Source: Pontiella desulfatans
GTDB lineage: Bacteria > Verrucomicrobiota > Kiritimatiellia > Kiritimatiellales > Pontiellaceae
Reading direction: 5' to 3'
Assembly: GCF_900890425.1 (NCBI RefSeq)
Contig: NZ_CAAHFG010000001.1
Span: 2,232,001-2,296,000, forward strand
Length of the DNA: 64,000 nt
A program made the position numbers and the translations under genes. This document shows, piece by piece, positions 54,260 to 64,000 of the stretch (the stretch's first letter is position 1; each line of letters opens with the position of its first letter). The notes beneath the pieces are model-generated. The model was given only the letters and a program-made list of their open reading frames with translations. It had not been told where the DNA came from and searched no databases.

Positions 54260-55297
54260 ATGCCCACAAAAACACAGAAAAAAATCCGAATCATCGATGT
54301 GGCGGAAGCCGCAGGGGTATCAAAGGCAACCGCGGTTTTTTCACTAAACGACCGGTATGACATTTCCATTTCAGAACCAACACGGCAAAAAGTAAAAGAT
54401 ACCGCCAAGCAGATGGGCTACAAGACCAACCGCATCGCTCAGGCGCTTTCCACCGGAAAGACCGGCATGGTCAACATCGTTGTGCCCTACACAAACGATC
54501 CCTTCTTCGCACGCTATATCGACAACCTACAGCAGCTGGTATCCCAAGCCCGCCTGACACCGATCGTTTCCGCGAACTACAACGAAGATGAAAACGCGGA
54601 AGAATTCATGGACCGGCTGATTTCCTGGCCCTGCGATGCCTACATCCTCTGCTACAGCAAAAACCTGGCCGCGTTCCTGAAAAGCAAACTGCCCGGCAAC
54701 GATCACCCCATCGTCTATATCGGGGAAAAAATGGACGATATCGACTCGGTCTACTCGGACAACAAGCCAGCCATTAGCGCAGCGCTTCAACACCTGCTCG
54801 AAAGCAAGCGACAGGATATCACCTATGTCTCGGACCGGAAATCGCTCTACTATATCAACGACCGCTACGCGCTGTACAAAAGCCACATGAAGAAAAACGG
54901 CCGGGAACCGGTCGAACTGGTTACCCCGAAACGAACGCGCAACTCGGCCTACGAAACCACCCTCAACCACCTGGCCAACAATAAGCCGCCCCAAGCCTTT
55001 TCCTGCTACGATGACGAACTGGCGATCGGCGTACAGCGCGCGGTTCAGGACGCCGGCTACAAGGTTCCGCAGGATGTCGCCGTAACCGGATTTGATGGCA
55101 TGTCGGAATGCGACTTTGTCACCCCGCGACTGACCACCGCCCTTTATCCCTACCAAGAGATGTGTCAGGCGGCCTGGGATTTCCTGCAGGCCAGAATGAA
55201 TGATCCGGCGCGCGAGATCCAAACCGCTGAATTCAAGTCGCACCTGATCATCGGCGGATCGACGCAGATGCCGGACAGGAAGCCCTGCATCAACTGA
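54260..55297 (+). CDS. LacI-family transcriptional regulator
   Basis: 345 residues. N-terminal HTH IIDVAEAAGVSKATAVFSLN (residues 11-30) with hinge region YKTNRIAQALSTGKTGMVNI, then a periplasmic-binding-protein-like effector domain (VVPYTNDPFFARYIDNLQQL, DVAVTGFDGMSECDFVTPRL). The family represses or activates sugar genes through palindromes with a central CG step. It is the only sugar-type regulator in the window, so it is a candidate for the CCCGGG palindromes. An ATG four bases earlier is in another frame. Confidence 0.92.
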   Translation: MPTKTQKKIRIIDVAEAAGVSKATAVFSLNDRYDISISEPTRQKVKDTAKQMGYKTNRIAQALSTGKTGMVNIVVPYTNDPFFARYIDNLQQLVSQARLTPIVSANYNEDENAEEFMDRLISWPCDAYILCYSKNLAAFLKSKLPGNDHPIVYIGEKMDDIDSVYSDNKPAISAALQHLLESKRQDITYVSDRKSLYYINDRYALYKSHMKKNGREPVELVTPKRTRNSAYETTLNHLANNKPPQAFSCYDDELAIGVQRAVQDAGYKVPQDVAVTGFDGMSECDFVTPRLTTALYPYQEMCQAAWDFLQARMNDPAREIQTAEFKSHLIIGGSTQMPDRKPCIN

Positions 55298-55542
55298 ATG
55301 CGCCCTATTATTCCACGCGGGAGCAACAGCGGAACTACAGCGGCGAAACCGAGGCGCGGGCCGATCAAATGGTGAAATTCAAAAAGAGTTTGCCTGGCTG
55401 GATGATCAAAAGGGGTCGGTCCTATAAAATGATGATTTAGGGTTTCCGAATCATGCCTCCCAGCGGGGGGAGAAGCTTCTGCTTAGAGCCAATCCACTGC
55501 CGGAGCACTATCTTGCAGTATATAAAAATTGTTTTTTTTCGA
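55298..55542. other. Gap with a possible protein remnant
   Basis: In a frame overlapping the LacI stop, the string HQLNAPYYSTREQQRNYSGE and following MVKFKKSLPGW look protein-like but have no start and no family I recognise. It ends near GGGGTCGGTCCTATAAAATG, a short motif resembling GGTGTCCGTCCTATAAATTA at about 36497. Confidence 0.3.
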
Positions 55543-55890
55543 TCAGTTCTTTTGACCCTGCATGGCTTCCAGGAAGTACTTCCCTGCTCCGGTCAGCCGG
55601 TATTTCTGCAGACGGCTTTTGGGTTTTTCAGGGATGGTCATTTCAATCAGTCCTTGTTCGATCGCCGGATTTAAATAGTTTTTGGTAAAACTCTTTCGAT
55701 CACTCAGGCCGACTTTCTCCTGTAATTCTGCCCGATCCATCTCACCGGAACATATCGCAATCAATTTCTTTACAGCATGGGTGACTTGGGGGGTCTCCTC
55801 CGAAAAATCTTCGCGCTCAAAACAGATTTCGAAAAAGTTGTCGCTGATATGGAAAATATCACTGGAATAGACGCTGAGGATACGGTGCAT
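55543..55890 (-). pseudogene. C-terminal fragment of a Schlafen/AlbA_2-type protein
   Basis: 116 codons. The opening HRILSVYSSDIFHISDNFFE lines up with PRILKVYPRQAYCFSSRF of the upstream AlbA_2 gene. It continues with a Fic/AlbA-type C-terminal winged helix (SGEMDRAELQEKVGLSDRKS, PAIEQGLIEMTIPEKPKSRL). The N-terminal AlbA domain is absent. It lies in the same frame, 30 bp after the upstream gene's TGA-TAA stops, so it looks like the tail left over from a tandem or replaced copy. It could still be translated as a small DNA-binding protein. Confidence 0.6.
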
Positions 55891-55920
55891 AACTGAATCG
55901 AGTTGCACCGTCGGCGGTTA

Positions 55921-57285
55921 TCACTGCACTTCCCAGTGGCCGCCTTTGTCCGGACCAATCCGCTTGAGTTGTCCAGCATCCTGTAGTTTTTTGATGTTTT
56001 TCTCTATGGCTCTGGGCGTAATGCCCAATTCGGCCGCCATTTCTGCAATGGTTAATTGACTACTCTCCTCCAACAATCGCAAAATTTTCTCCGAACTTTT
56101 CTCCGAACTTTTCTCCGAACTTTTCTCCGAACTTTTCTCCGAACTTTTCTCCGAACCTTTCTCCGGCGTTTCTCCGGAGAGTTCGAGTTCCAGTGCAGCC
56201 GGATCCATCGGAAAGACCGTCCGGATAAAACGGGACGAAAAGCAATAGGCTTGGCGGGGATAAACTTTCAGGATACGGGGCATACCGGAGCCGAGATATT
56301 CCACCAGCTCCAGATCTTTAAATATACGCATCAGGGTTTTGTTGCGCGGCATGGAGTAGCCTGCAAAAAAATCTTCTTGTTCCCGCCCTGCATGCACGAT
56401 CCCGGCGGAGGTGATTTCGATTCGGTCAGAAAACACCTCAAATTTGGGCACCAAATCGCTGGCGTAGTCATTGTGAATGATCGCGTTAATGACGGCCTCG
56501 CGCAGGGCAACCGGATTCCACAGCGGGCGGCTGATCCGCGTGGTTGGCGTAATTTTGTTGATGATCCGGTTTTCGATTCCTTCCAGACGATCGAGCACCT
56601 GCTTGCAGGTTTTAACCAGGCAGCAATAGCCGTATTCCTTGCTTTCCAGCAGGTCGACCCGATCCGTTCCGGCATATTTGGCGACCTGCACAGAATTTCC
56701 GTTTTCGTCGGCGAGCAGGTAGGCCGCTAAGTTGAAGACCCCATCCTCTGTAAGCAGCTCCAGATTAGCGGAAAACTTATCGCCCAGCTCGAACCCGGAC
56801 TCTTCATAAAAAATTCGCAACTGCTCGAAGCGGAGATCCTGTCGCGGAGAACGAATAAGGCTTAGCGAGTTATGGGTGCGGCGGGCAAACAGCTGTTCGA
56901 TCATATTGACCGGCATCGGCTCGGAGGCACTGCCGACACGAAGAAAGCAGCCCTTTTCTGACATTCCATATTTTTTCAGGTAATACGGCTTTTCTGCCCC
57001 GCCCGCTGTGATGATTTTGATGATCACCTTCCCGTCATGCTCTTCACGGATCACATCAAAAAGGCCCAAACAGGAGGGCAAAATATTATTTTTCAGCCGA
57101 TCCTTAATTTTGAGTTGCAGTTCATCGGTCTGATCCACCCCAACCGCATGCCCGGAATCGTCCACGCCGATATAAATGTCGCCCCCTTTTGCAGAATTCA
57201 GAAAAGCGACCACCTCTTTTTCAAGGGTGTCGGCCAGCTCAACCTTAAATTCCGTCGTGCTGTCTTCAATTCCGAATCGGCTCAT
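55921..57285 (-). CDS. Schlafen/AlbA_2-domain putative transcriptional regulator with EKSS repeat linker
   Basis: 454 residues from ATG 57285 (GGAG seven bases upstream; TTG 57303 rejected). AlbA_2 domain: STTEFKVELADTLEKEVVAF, GGDIYIGVDDSGHAVGVD. The middle has an ATPase-like RecG/HATPase_c_4 region (NPVALREAVINAIIHNDYAS, EITSAGIVHAGREQEDFF, GSGMPRIL). A linker of SEKS repeats precedes a C-terminal winged helix (LTIAEMAAELGITPRAIEKN). Such proteins are common in defence and mobile regions, usually as regulators. The repeat array can change length in frame. Confidence 0.85.
   Translation of the reverse strand: MSRFGIEDSTTEFKVELADTLEKEVVAFLNSAKGGDIYIGVDDSGHAVGVDQTDELQLKIKDRLKNNILPSCLGLFDVIREEHDGKVIIKIITAGGAEKPYYLKKYGMSEKGCFLRVGSASEPMPVNMIEQLFARRTHNSLSLIRSPRQDLRFEQLRIFYEESGFELGDKFSANLELLTEDGVFNLAAYLLADENGNSVQVAKYAGTDRVDLLESKEYGYCCLVKTCKQVLDRLEGIENRIINKITPTTRISRPLWNPVALREAVINAIIHNDYASDLVPKFEVFSDRIEITSAGIVHAGREQEDFFAGYSMPRNKTLMRIFKDLELVEYLGSGMPRILKVYPRQAYCFSSRFIRTVFPMDPAALELELSGETPEKGSEKSSEKSSEKSSEKSSEKSSEKILRLLEESSQLTIAEMAAELGITPRAIEKNIKKLQDAGQLKRIGPDKGGHWEVQ
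56085..56156. repeat. Six perfect 12-bp tandem repeats inside the AlbA_2 gene
   Basis: TTTTCTCCGAAC is repeated six times without divergence, with a degenerate copy on one side (CTTTCTCCGGCG). On the coding strand each unit encodes four residues (EKSS). Twelve is a multiple of three, so gain or loss of units keeps the frame. Confidence 0.95.
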
Positions 57286-57712
57286 TCCATTCTCCTTTTC
57301 CAATGATCTTGTCCTGCCGCAGCTTCAAGAGCAACAGCGGATGGAAACCAAGGCCTTTTTTTGACTGCGAATGGACACAACGATCCGCACGTTCCAGACA
57401 TAGGAAAATATTTAGCCGTTTTTCTCACGGGTTGGAAGCCGAAGGCGAAACTATCTAAAAAATGAGGGATAAGGTTGGGATTGCAGATACAGTTGATCCA
57501 CAGACCGAGCCGGGACATTAATCCCCCACGGGTCTCCGCTTATTTTCCTTCGCTTGCAGACTTTTTTCCGACCCATGGTTGAAGCTCAAATTGGAAACAA
57601 CGCCTTCGAATCAAATTGGGAACCCGGCGGACCGTGGTGCTAAAAAACTTCGGGGGAAACTTCGGGTTTTGCTCACCAAAACACACTGTTTTTAAGATAG
57701 CTGCAACGCCGC
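57286..57712. other. Gene-free stretch upstream of the AlbA_2 gene
   Basis: No gene supported. Fragments of short frames do not resemble known proteins. The AlbA_2 promoter must lie near 57300-57400 on the minus strand but no clear consensus is visible. Confidence 0.4.
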
Positions 57713-57740
57713 TTGACACCCCGGCAAATACGTGTATCAT
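57713..57740 (+). promoter_or_regulatory. Strong promoter serving a gene stub
   Basis: TTGACA (57713-57718), 16 bp, TATCAT (57735-57740). An ATG lies 30 bp downstream at 57770. Confidence 0.6.
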
Positions 57741-57769
57741 CCTCAGTATAAGGTTGATAAAGAAACAAC

Positions 57770-58053
57770 ATGCAACGTGTTTTATGGTTTAAAAGCTGTT
57801 TAAAGTGGATGGCAATTCCAACACCCTGAAGATGCTGGTAAACCTGGGTGGGAGTGCCAACCCTGCGCTGTATCGCCCGACGGGCAAACCTGATCTGACT
57901 TCGGGAAGTTGGGATCCGGTTCCCCACGCGGACAGTCCCGACGGAACTTTCGCGGTCTCGAACTTGACCTACAGCACGACAGAGGGGACCAATTCGGCCA
58001 TCTATATCGAATCCGGCGATACGAACGGTTTTTTCCGGATTGAATCTGAATAA
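57770..58053 (+). pseudogene. Secreted-protein gene reduced to start and C-terminus
   Basis: ATG 57770 opens MQRVLWFKSCLKW and soon stops. In another frame, from about 57800, a clear C-terminal segment appears: VDGNSNTLKMLVNLGG, PDLTSGSWDPVPH, SAIYIESGDTNGFFRIESE. These resemble the end of a large secreted protein. Promoter, start, tail and terminator remain; the body has been deleted with a frame change. Confidence 0.6.
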
Positions 58054-58078
58054 AGCAGATTTAAGCTTAAGATTCCGA

Positions 58079-58110
58079 AGGGCTGGCGGAGTATCCGTCA
58101 GCCCTTTTTG
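58079..58110 (+). terminator. Rho-independent terminator
   Basis: AGGGCTGGCGGA-GTA-TCCGTCAGCCCT, 12-bp stem with one G-U pair, followed by TTTTGTG; 26 bp after the stub's stop codon. Confidence 0.88.
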
Positions 58111-58186
58111 TGTTTATCCGCTTACCTGCTGACGGAGCGGCTCCCCTGTCCAACATAGGCTCCAGATTAATCCACTATGCCTGTAG

Positions 58187-60626
<2,440 letters not shown>

Positions 60627-60628
60627 AA

Positions 60629-60714
60629 TTCGTATATACGCAACTAAACAAACCGGATCAAGCTCACGGTTTATTTTAATTCAGTTTTGCGTACTGACAG
60701 TTCGCATATACGCA
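60629..60714 (-). promoter_or_regulatory. AbiEi promoter with two TTCGYATATACGCA operator copies
   Basis: TTCGTATATACGCA (60629-60642) and TTCGCATATACGCA (60701-60714) are direct repeats; the first holds the perfect palindrome CGTATATACG. On the minus strand TTGATC (60661-60656), 17 bp and TATATA (60638-60633) form a promoter whose -10 is inside the first repeat, only six bases before the ATG. AbiEi proteins are known to autorepress through repeats in their promoter. Confidence 0.7.
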
Positions 60715-60723
60715 GAAAAATGA

Positions 60724-61077
60724 TCAGGCCGCCGTGGCGACGGCGAGATCAATCTCTTCCTTCGAATCTATCAGTTCTTGCGGCCGCTCAAACGCGGAGT
60801 GGCATATTTTGCATACCGCATCCAGGCACTCGCCTTTTTCAACCCAGGCCTCCTGCCCGCATATGCATTTCCACATCACCTTCCGAAGCGGTTTTTTAAT
60901 CGGCTTTGCCTGTTGATCGGGAATCATCTTATCGAATGCGGAGAACCCCAATTGATCCAGCTTCGTCCGTAGCCATCCGCTCACCTGCTTCGTCACCCCG
61001 GAGCCGACCTGCGACTCGAATCCCAATGTCCCCGCAATATCCACGAATTCCCGGTTGTGGTATGAAACCGACAACAT
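60724..61077 (-). CDS. Small zinc-ribbon protein, possibly a SprT-like C-terminal fragment
   Basis: 117 residues. The C-terminal half has a CxC...CxxC zinc ribbon (WKCICGQEAWVEKGE, AVCKICHSAFERP). The N-terminal half (SYHNREFVDIAGTLGFES) resembles the region before the ribbon in phage-type SprT-like proteins, so this could be a truncated gene. Its start codon overlaps the divergent 61062 gene, leaving no room for a normal promoter unless it lies inside that gene. Confidence 0.5.
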   Translation of the reverse strand: MLSVSYHNREFVDIAGTLGFESQVGSGVTKQVSGWLRTKLDQLGFSAFDKMIPDQQAKPIKKPLRKVMWKCICGQEAWVEKGECLDAVCKICHSAFERPQELIDSKEEIDLAVATAA

Positions 61078-61343
61078 TAGAACTTATTAAAAACGTCCTT
61101 GCTGCCGACGAAACAATACCTCCCGAAGCTGCCCAAACGATAATTCAGGAACTCAGAACATCCTCTGTGATCCGAAAAGCCCGCCCAGGAACAATCAAAC
61201 AGGCCGCTGAAATACTGCAAGTCCACCCTGTTACAGTCCGACGCTATGCTCAGGCCGGACTGCTCACCCCCATCCGCATCACCGCCCGGAAAGTCCGCTA
61301 TGATCTTAATGAGGTTGAGGCCCTTTCCGTAACGGGACAATGA
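61062..61343 (+). CDS. Small excisionase/MerR-type HTH protein
   Basis: 93 residues from ATG 61062. The C-terminal half is a helix_turn_helix_17/excisionase-type domain: GTIKQAAEILQVHPVTVRRY followed by AGLLTPIRITARKVRYDLNE. The N-terminal helix region (TLELIKNVLAADETIPPEAA) may dimerise. Small proteins of this type regulate mobile elements or toxin-antitoxin loci. It lies directly before the Fic gene on the same strand, 142 bp away, and could bind the repeats in that gap. Confidence 0.65.
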   Translation: MKPTTLELIKNVLAADETIPPEAAQTIIQELRTSSVIRKARPGTIKQAAEILQVHPVTVRRYAQAGLLTPIRITARKVRYDLNEVEALSVTGQ

Positions 61344-61395
61344 TTTTCTTCTAATTACGGTGGCTCATTCAATGCATCCTGGATCCGCATAAACA

Positions 61396-61464
61396 GGGTA
61401 ATCTCGTCATTTATTGGGGTATTATTTATTTGCCATTACCCTATTCTAGCTCCATATTACCCCC
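61396..61464 (+). promoter_or_regulatory. Operator-like array of GGGTAAT/ATTACCC half-sites before the Fic gene
   Basis: GGGTAAT (61396-61402), GGGGTATTA (61416-61424), ATTACCC (61435-61441) and ATATTACCCCC (61454-61464) form two inverted pairs. TTGCCA (61430-61435), 17 bp and CATATT suggest a promoter within the array. The Fic start is 22 bp further on with GGAG upstream. Confidence 0.5.
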
Positions 61465-61485
61465 TTCCAAAAAACGGAGAATCAC

Positions 61486-62535
61486 ATGCATTCGCTCACG
61501 AAAGACTATCTAGACCGCATTGTGCTTTCCCCTAAACAGGGCTCTACATTAAGTAAAATCGGTGAATATAAAGGCAAGCAGGATCTCTTCACACAGCAGA
61601 CCCCAGAAGCGTTAAACGTTCTGAAAAGAGCGGCGGTGGTAGAATCCAGCGAATGTTCCAACCGGCTCGAGGGAATCACTGCTCCACACAAACGAATCGA
61701 AGATCTTGTGCTGCGATCCACCACGCCCCAAAACAGGTCCGAGCAGGAAATTGCCGGCTACCGCGATGCACTCAACCTGATTCATGAATCCGCAATCTAC
61801 ATGGATTGCTCTGTCAATGTCTGCCTACAGCTTCACAACATGCTCTACCGATACCTACCAGATGAAGGTGGCCACTGGAAAATGAACGACAATGAAATTG
61901 TAGAACGAAATCCGGACGGGACTGTTCACCGGGTACGCTTCAAACCGACCGCTGCTGTTGCCACACCGCAAGCCATGGAATCTCTGGCCGATCACTACAA
62001 AGCCTGCACCGGAGAGCCACATAGTGAACCGTTACTCCTCATCCCTCTAACCGTACTCGACTTTCTATGTATCCATCCATTCACAGACGGTAATGGACGC
62101 ATCGCACGGCTACTTACACTGCTGTTGCTCTACCACTTCAACTACGATGTTGGACGCTACATCAGCCTTGAACGTATATTTGAACAATCCAAGGAAACGT
62201 ATTACGAATCTCTGGAAGCCAGTTCTCAGAACTGGCATACAGGCCGACACAACCCGAATCCATGGCTCAACTATTTTTGGGGAACTCTCCTTCGCGCCTA
62301 TGGCGAATTTGAAGAACGAGTAGGCACCATTTCCAAAGGAAAAGGAACCAAGACCGAACTCATCCGCCAGGCGGTGGAACGAAGAATCGGCCCATTCGCA
62401 ATTTCCGATGTAGAATCAGATTGTCCAGGAATAAGCCGCGACATGGTTCGTCTCGTCCTGCGCCAACTCCGTGACGAAGGAGTTATCAGTTCGCGCGGGA
62501 AAGGACGCGGTGCGAAATGGATGAAGAACCAATAG
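61486..62535 (+). CDS. Fic-domain AMPylase with N-terminal inhibitory helix and C-terminal winged helix
   Basis: 349 residues. Fic core HPFTDGNGRIAR (197-208) is fully conserved, including catalytic His197. SNRLEG (58-63) matches the class II inhibitory motif (S/T)xxxE(G/N), which blocks ATP until relieved. C-terminal sequence DMVRLVLRQLRDEGVISSRG is a winged helix likely to bind DNA, perhaps its own operator. These proteins transfer AMP to target proteins; the target is unknown. Confidence 0.93.
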   Translation: MHSLTKDYLDRIVLSPKQGSTLSKIGEYKGKQDLFTQQTPEALNVLKRAAVVESSECSNRLEGITAPHKRIEDLVLRSTTPQNRSEQEIAGYRDALNLIHESAIYMDCSVNVCLQLHNMLYRYLPDEGGHWKMNDNEIVERNPDGTVHRVRFKPTAAVATPQAMESLADHYKACTGEPHSEPLLLIPLTVLDFLCIHPFTDGNGRIARLLTLLLLYHFNYDVGRYISLERIFEQSKETYYESLEASSQNWHTGRHNPNPWLNYFWGTLLRAYGEFEERVGTISKGKGTKTELIRQAVERRIGPFAISDVESDCPGISRDMVRLVLRQLRDEGVISSRGKGRGAKWMKNQ

Positions 62536-62693
62536 CCAGAGATTTCTTATTAGATCTCCTTGAATTTTTCGAACGCGAAACTTGCTTGCCAAATAAGTGT
62601 AACTTATGTGAAAAACACCATTGTAAACGCATAGCGATGCAGAAGAGCGCAGAATGCATTGGCTTGGGTCCCAAAACTGGTCCACCCGTTGTG

Positions 62694-63617
62694 TTAGCCC
62701 GGCACCAGGTTATAGGTTAAATATCTATCCAGTATAGTGGCGTTGTCAAGGCGGGGTCGGAGGGAGGCCGGAGGCCGACCGCAGAGCACGCCTTGGGTGA
62801 CCATCGCAAAGCCTTTCGGTGTTTCAAGTTTCAAGCTCCTGTGCGGACGAACATGGTTGTATTCGATTCGCCAGTCTTCGATGACGACCCTTGCTTCCGA
62901 CAGCGTCCATAGCTGTTCCCGTTCAAGGCATTCTTCCCTCAGCCTGCTATGGAAGCTTTCAATGAATCCATTCTGCCATGGACTGCCTGGATCAATGTAG
63001 AGCGTCCTGATGCCGGCACAGCGCAGCCACTGCTGCAACGACTGCTCGATGAACTCCGAACCGTTGTCGCTTCGGATATACTCAGGAGCACCATGCAGCT
63101 CGATTAGGCGGAACACCTGGTTAAGGACATCTTTGGCCTGGATGCGCCGGGCAACATGGATCAGGTGGCATTCCCGGGTATGCTCATCCACCACGGTCAG
63201 CATTTTAAGCCGTCCGCCACGGACCGTACGGTCATGAATAAAGTCCCAGGTCCATACGTGGCCCCGGTGATCCGCCTTCGTCGGCAGGCCTGTAGAAAGG
63301 CCCTGCCTGCGCCGTTTAGGCTTTCGCTTTGGTACCCGCAGGTCCAGCTCACGTCGAATCCGTTGAACCATCCGCTTACCCACCTTCCAACCGTCCTCCT
63401 GCAGCAGTTTGGTAATCTTCGGATAGCCCCAGCGACGATGCTTCAATGAATAGCGTTTCACGGCAGCCCGCAGGTGCTTCGTCCATGCATCCGGCTCCTT
63501 GGCTTGGTACCGGAAGGTGGATCGGTGGATCTTGAAATAGCGACAGGCCTGACGCCCGGAACAGCGGCCCTGGGTCACAAAGCCCAGAGCCACCTGTCGT
63601 TTATGCCCCGGACTCAA
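62694..63617 (-). CDS. IS3-family transposase OrfB (DDE integrase domain)
   Basis: 307 codons from a TTG (LSPGHKR in the fused frame). HTH_21 region SGRQACRYFKIHRSTFRY; integrase core with WDFIHD, RSDNGSEFIEQ and NGFIESFHSRLREE supplying the DDE triad; C-terminal YNHVRPHRSL. Normally produced as an OrfAB fusion through -1 frameshifting at 63621-63628. Confidence 0.93.
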   Translation of the reverse strand: MSPGHKRQVALGFVTQGRCSGRQACRYFKIHRSTFRYQAKEPDAWTKHLRAAVKRYSLKHRRWGYPKITKLLQEDGWKVGKRMVQRIRRELDLRVPKRKPKRRRQGLSTGLPTKADHRGHVWTWDFIHDRTVRGGRLKMLTVVDEHTRECHLIHVARRIQAKDVLNQVFRLIELHGAPEYIRSDNGSEFIEQSLQQWLRCAGIRTLYIDPGSPWQNGFIESFHSRLREECLEREQLWTLSEARVVIEDWRIEYNHVRPHRSLKLETPKGFAMVTQGVLCGRPPASLRPRLDNATILDRYLTYNLVPG

Positions 63618-63880
63618 AGCTTTTTTTCGATCGCCTCCTGCAGGATCTCCATGCCCAGCACCTGATCGGCTACAATCTTCTTCAGTCGCCGGTTCTCCGC
63701 TTCGAGCTCCTTGAGCCGCTTGGCCTGCTTCACTTCCAGCAGCCCGAGTTCCTTCTTCCAGCGGTAAAACGTCTGCTCAGAGATGTTATACTCATCACAC
63801 ACCTGCAGGACGGTCAGCTCCCCATCCGCTTTGCGCAGGATACGGACCTTCTCTTCTATGCTTCTTCTCTTGCCCTTCAT
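63614..63880 (-). CDS. IS3-family OrfA (HTH and leucine zipper)
   Basis: 88 residues from the ATG near 63880; an upstream in-frame GTG at 63952 lies outside the element. HTH_Tnp_1 sequence RRSIEEKVRILRKADGELTV and NISEQTFYRWKKELG, followed by a coiled coil (VKQAKRLKELEAENRRLKKI). It binds the terminal repeats. Confidence 0.9.
   Translation of the reverse strand: MKGKRRSIEEKVRILRKADGELTVLQVCDEYNISEQTFYRWKKELGLLEVKQAKRLKELEAENRRLKKIVADQVLGMEILQEAIEKKL
63621..63628 (-). promoter_or_regulatory. Programmed -1 frameshift site between OrfA and OrfB
   Basis: On the minus strand A7G (GAAAAAAAGC) precedes the OrfA stop TGA by six bases. Slipping back by one base joins OrfA to OrfB (KKALSPGHK), the standard way IS3 elements make transposase. 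Confidence 0.8.
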
Positions 63881-64000
63881 CTTGTCTGGCTCCTTGGGTT
63901 GAGGCGCCCAGACTAACGCATTACGTGGGCCAGTTTTCGTGGACACTGCCACGCAGCAAATAGGTCGAGTAATCGGCCCGTTCGGCCTGGCAGACCGAGG

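Larger units (their letters stand above)
62666..63945 (-). mobile_element. IS3-family insertion sequence
   Basis: Imperfect terminal inverted repeats: left GGGTCCCAAAACTGGTCCAC (from about 62666) and right, read inward, TGTCCACGAAAACTGGCCCA (from 63945). Both continue with GTTAG about 10 bp later. Two overlapping genes with a frameshift signal fill the element of about 1.28 kb. It appears intact. Confidence 0.85.

Noticed and set aside
56085-56156. CRISPR-like array
   Set aside because: Units are 12 bp with no spacers; it is a coding tandem repeat. No CRISPR array was seen anywhere.
62536-62720. 67-codon frame after the Fic gene
   Set aside because: Runs into the IS3 terminal repeat and has no family resemblance or conserved start signal.

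Overview
The window reads as part of a marine polysaccharide-degrading bacterium of the PVC group, most likely Kiritimatiellota (Pontiella-like). This is inferred from ten sulfatase loci in 64 kb, a PEP-CTERM protein, long secreted proteins with Ca-binding C-terminal tails, and GC-rich genes punctuated by small dispersed palindromes. I had no database, so taxonomy and enzyme specificities are inferences from motifs. No rRNA, tRNA or CRISPR array was seen.

Layout. 1-3848: a partial sulfatase/beta-propeller fusion and a secreted protein with an internal duplication, both on the minus strand. 4104-12086: a tightly coupled plus-strand operon (sulfatase, sugar-binding protein, two ABC permeases, cytoplasmic GH2, sulfatase). 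It converges with a minus-strand pair (MsmX/UgpC-type ATPase, sulfatase-GH43 fusion; 16215-12071) that probably supplies the missing ATPase. 16216-21955: a mobile-element zone with a group II intron whose reverse transcriptase has one in-frame amber codon, a truncated REP-associated transposase, an IS110-type element with a long 3' non-coding end, clusters of TGACACCTTTTT repeats and a REP-like inverted repeat. 21980-32144: a minus-strand operon for beta-1,3-glucan (phosphorylase of the GH94/149/161 type, GH16 laminarinase, second glycosidase, GPH symporter). It also carries a deleted sulfatase, an intact sulfatase and a GH43-like lipoprotein. 32470-36332: a secreted metzincin protease and a PEP-CTERM protein. 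37090-48367: sulfatases with GH128, an LRR protein and a GH29 fucosidase in divergent operons. 48665-53870: a second, giant metzincin and a membrane-anchored protein. 54260-61343: a LacI regulator, Schlafen/AlbA_2 genes, gene stubs, and a GH2 gene truncated by fusion to an orphan AbiEi antitoxin. 61486-64000: a Fic protein and an IS3-family element.

How it fits together. Exported sulfatases and glycosidases would strip and cut sulfated algal glycans outside the cytoplasm. The ABC and GPH transporters would import oligosaccharides, which the cytoplasmic GH2 and the phosphorylase would finish. The most interesting signal is a 14-bp palindrome family (consensus CTAWCCCGGGWTAG) in at least four promoter regions. 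It sits in the same register between -35 and -10 in three of them. It links the first metzincin, the PEP-CTERM protein and two divergent sulfatase operons, and suggests one shared regulon. A LacI gene with a matching half-site upstream is a candidate regulator. The right part of the window is rich in deletion scars, with promoter-plus-start stubs and C-terminal stubs of secreted enzymes.
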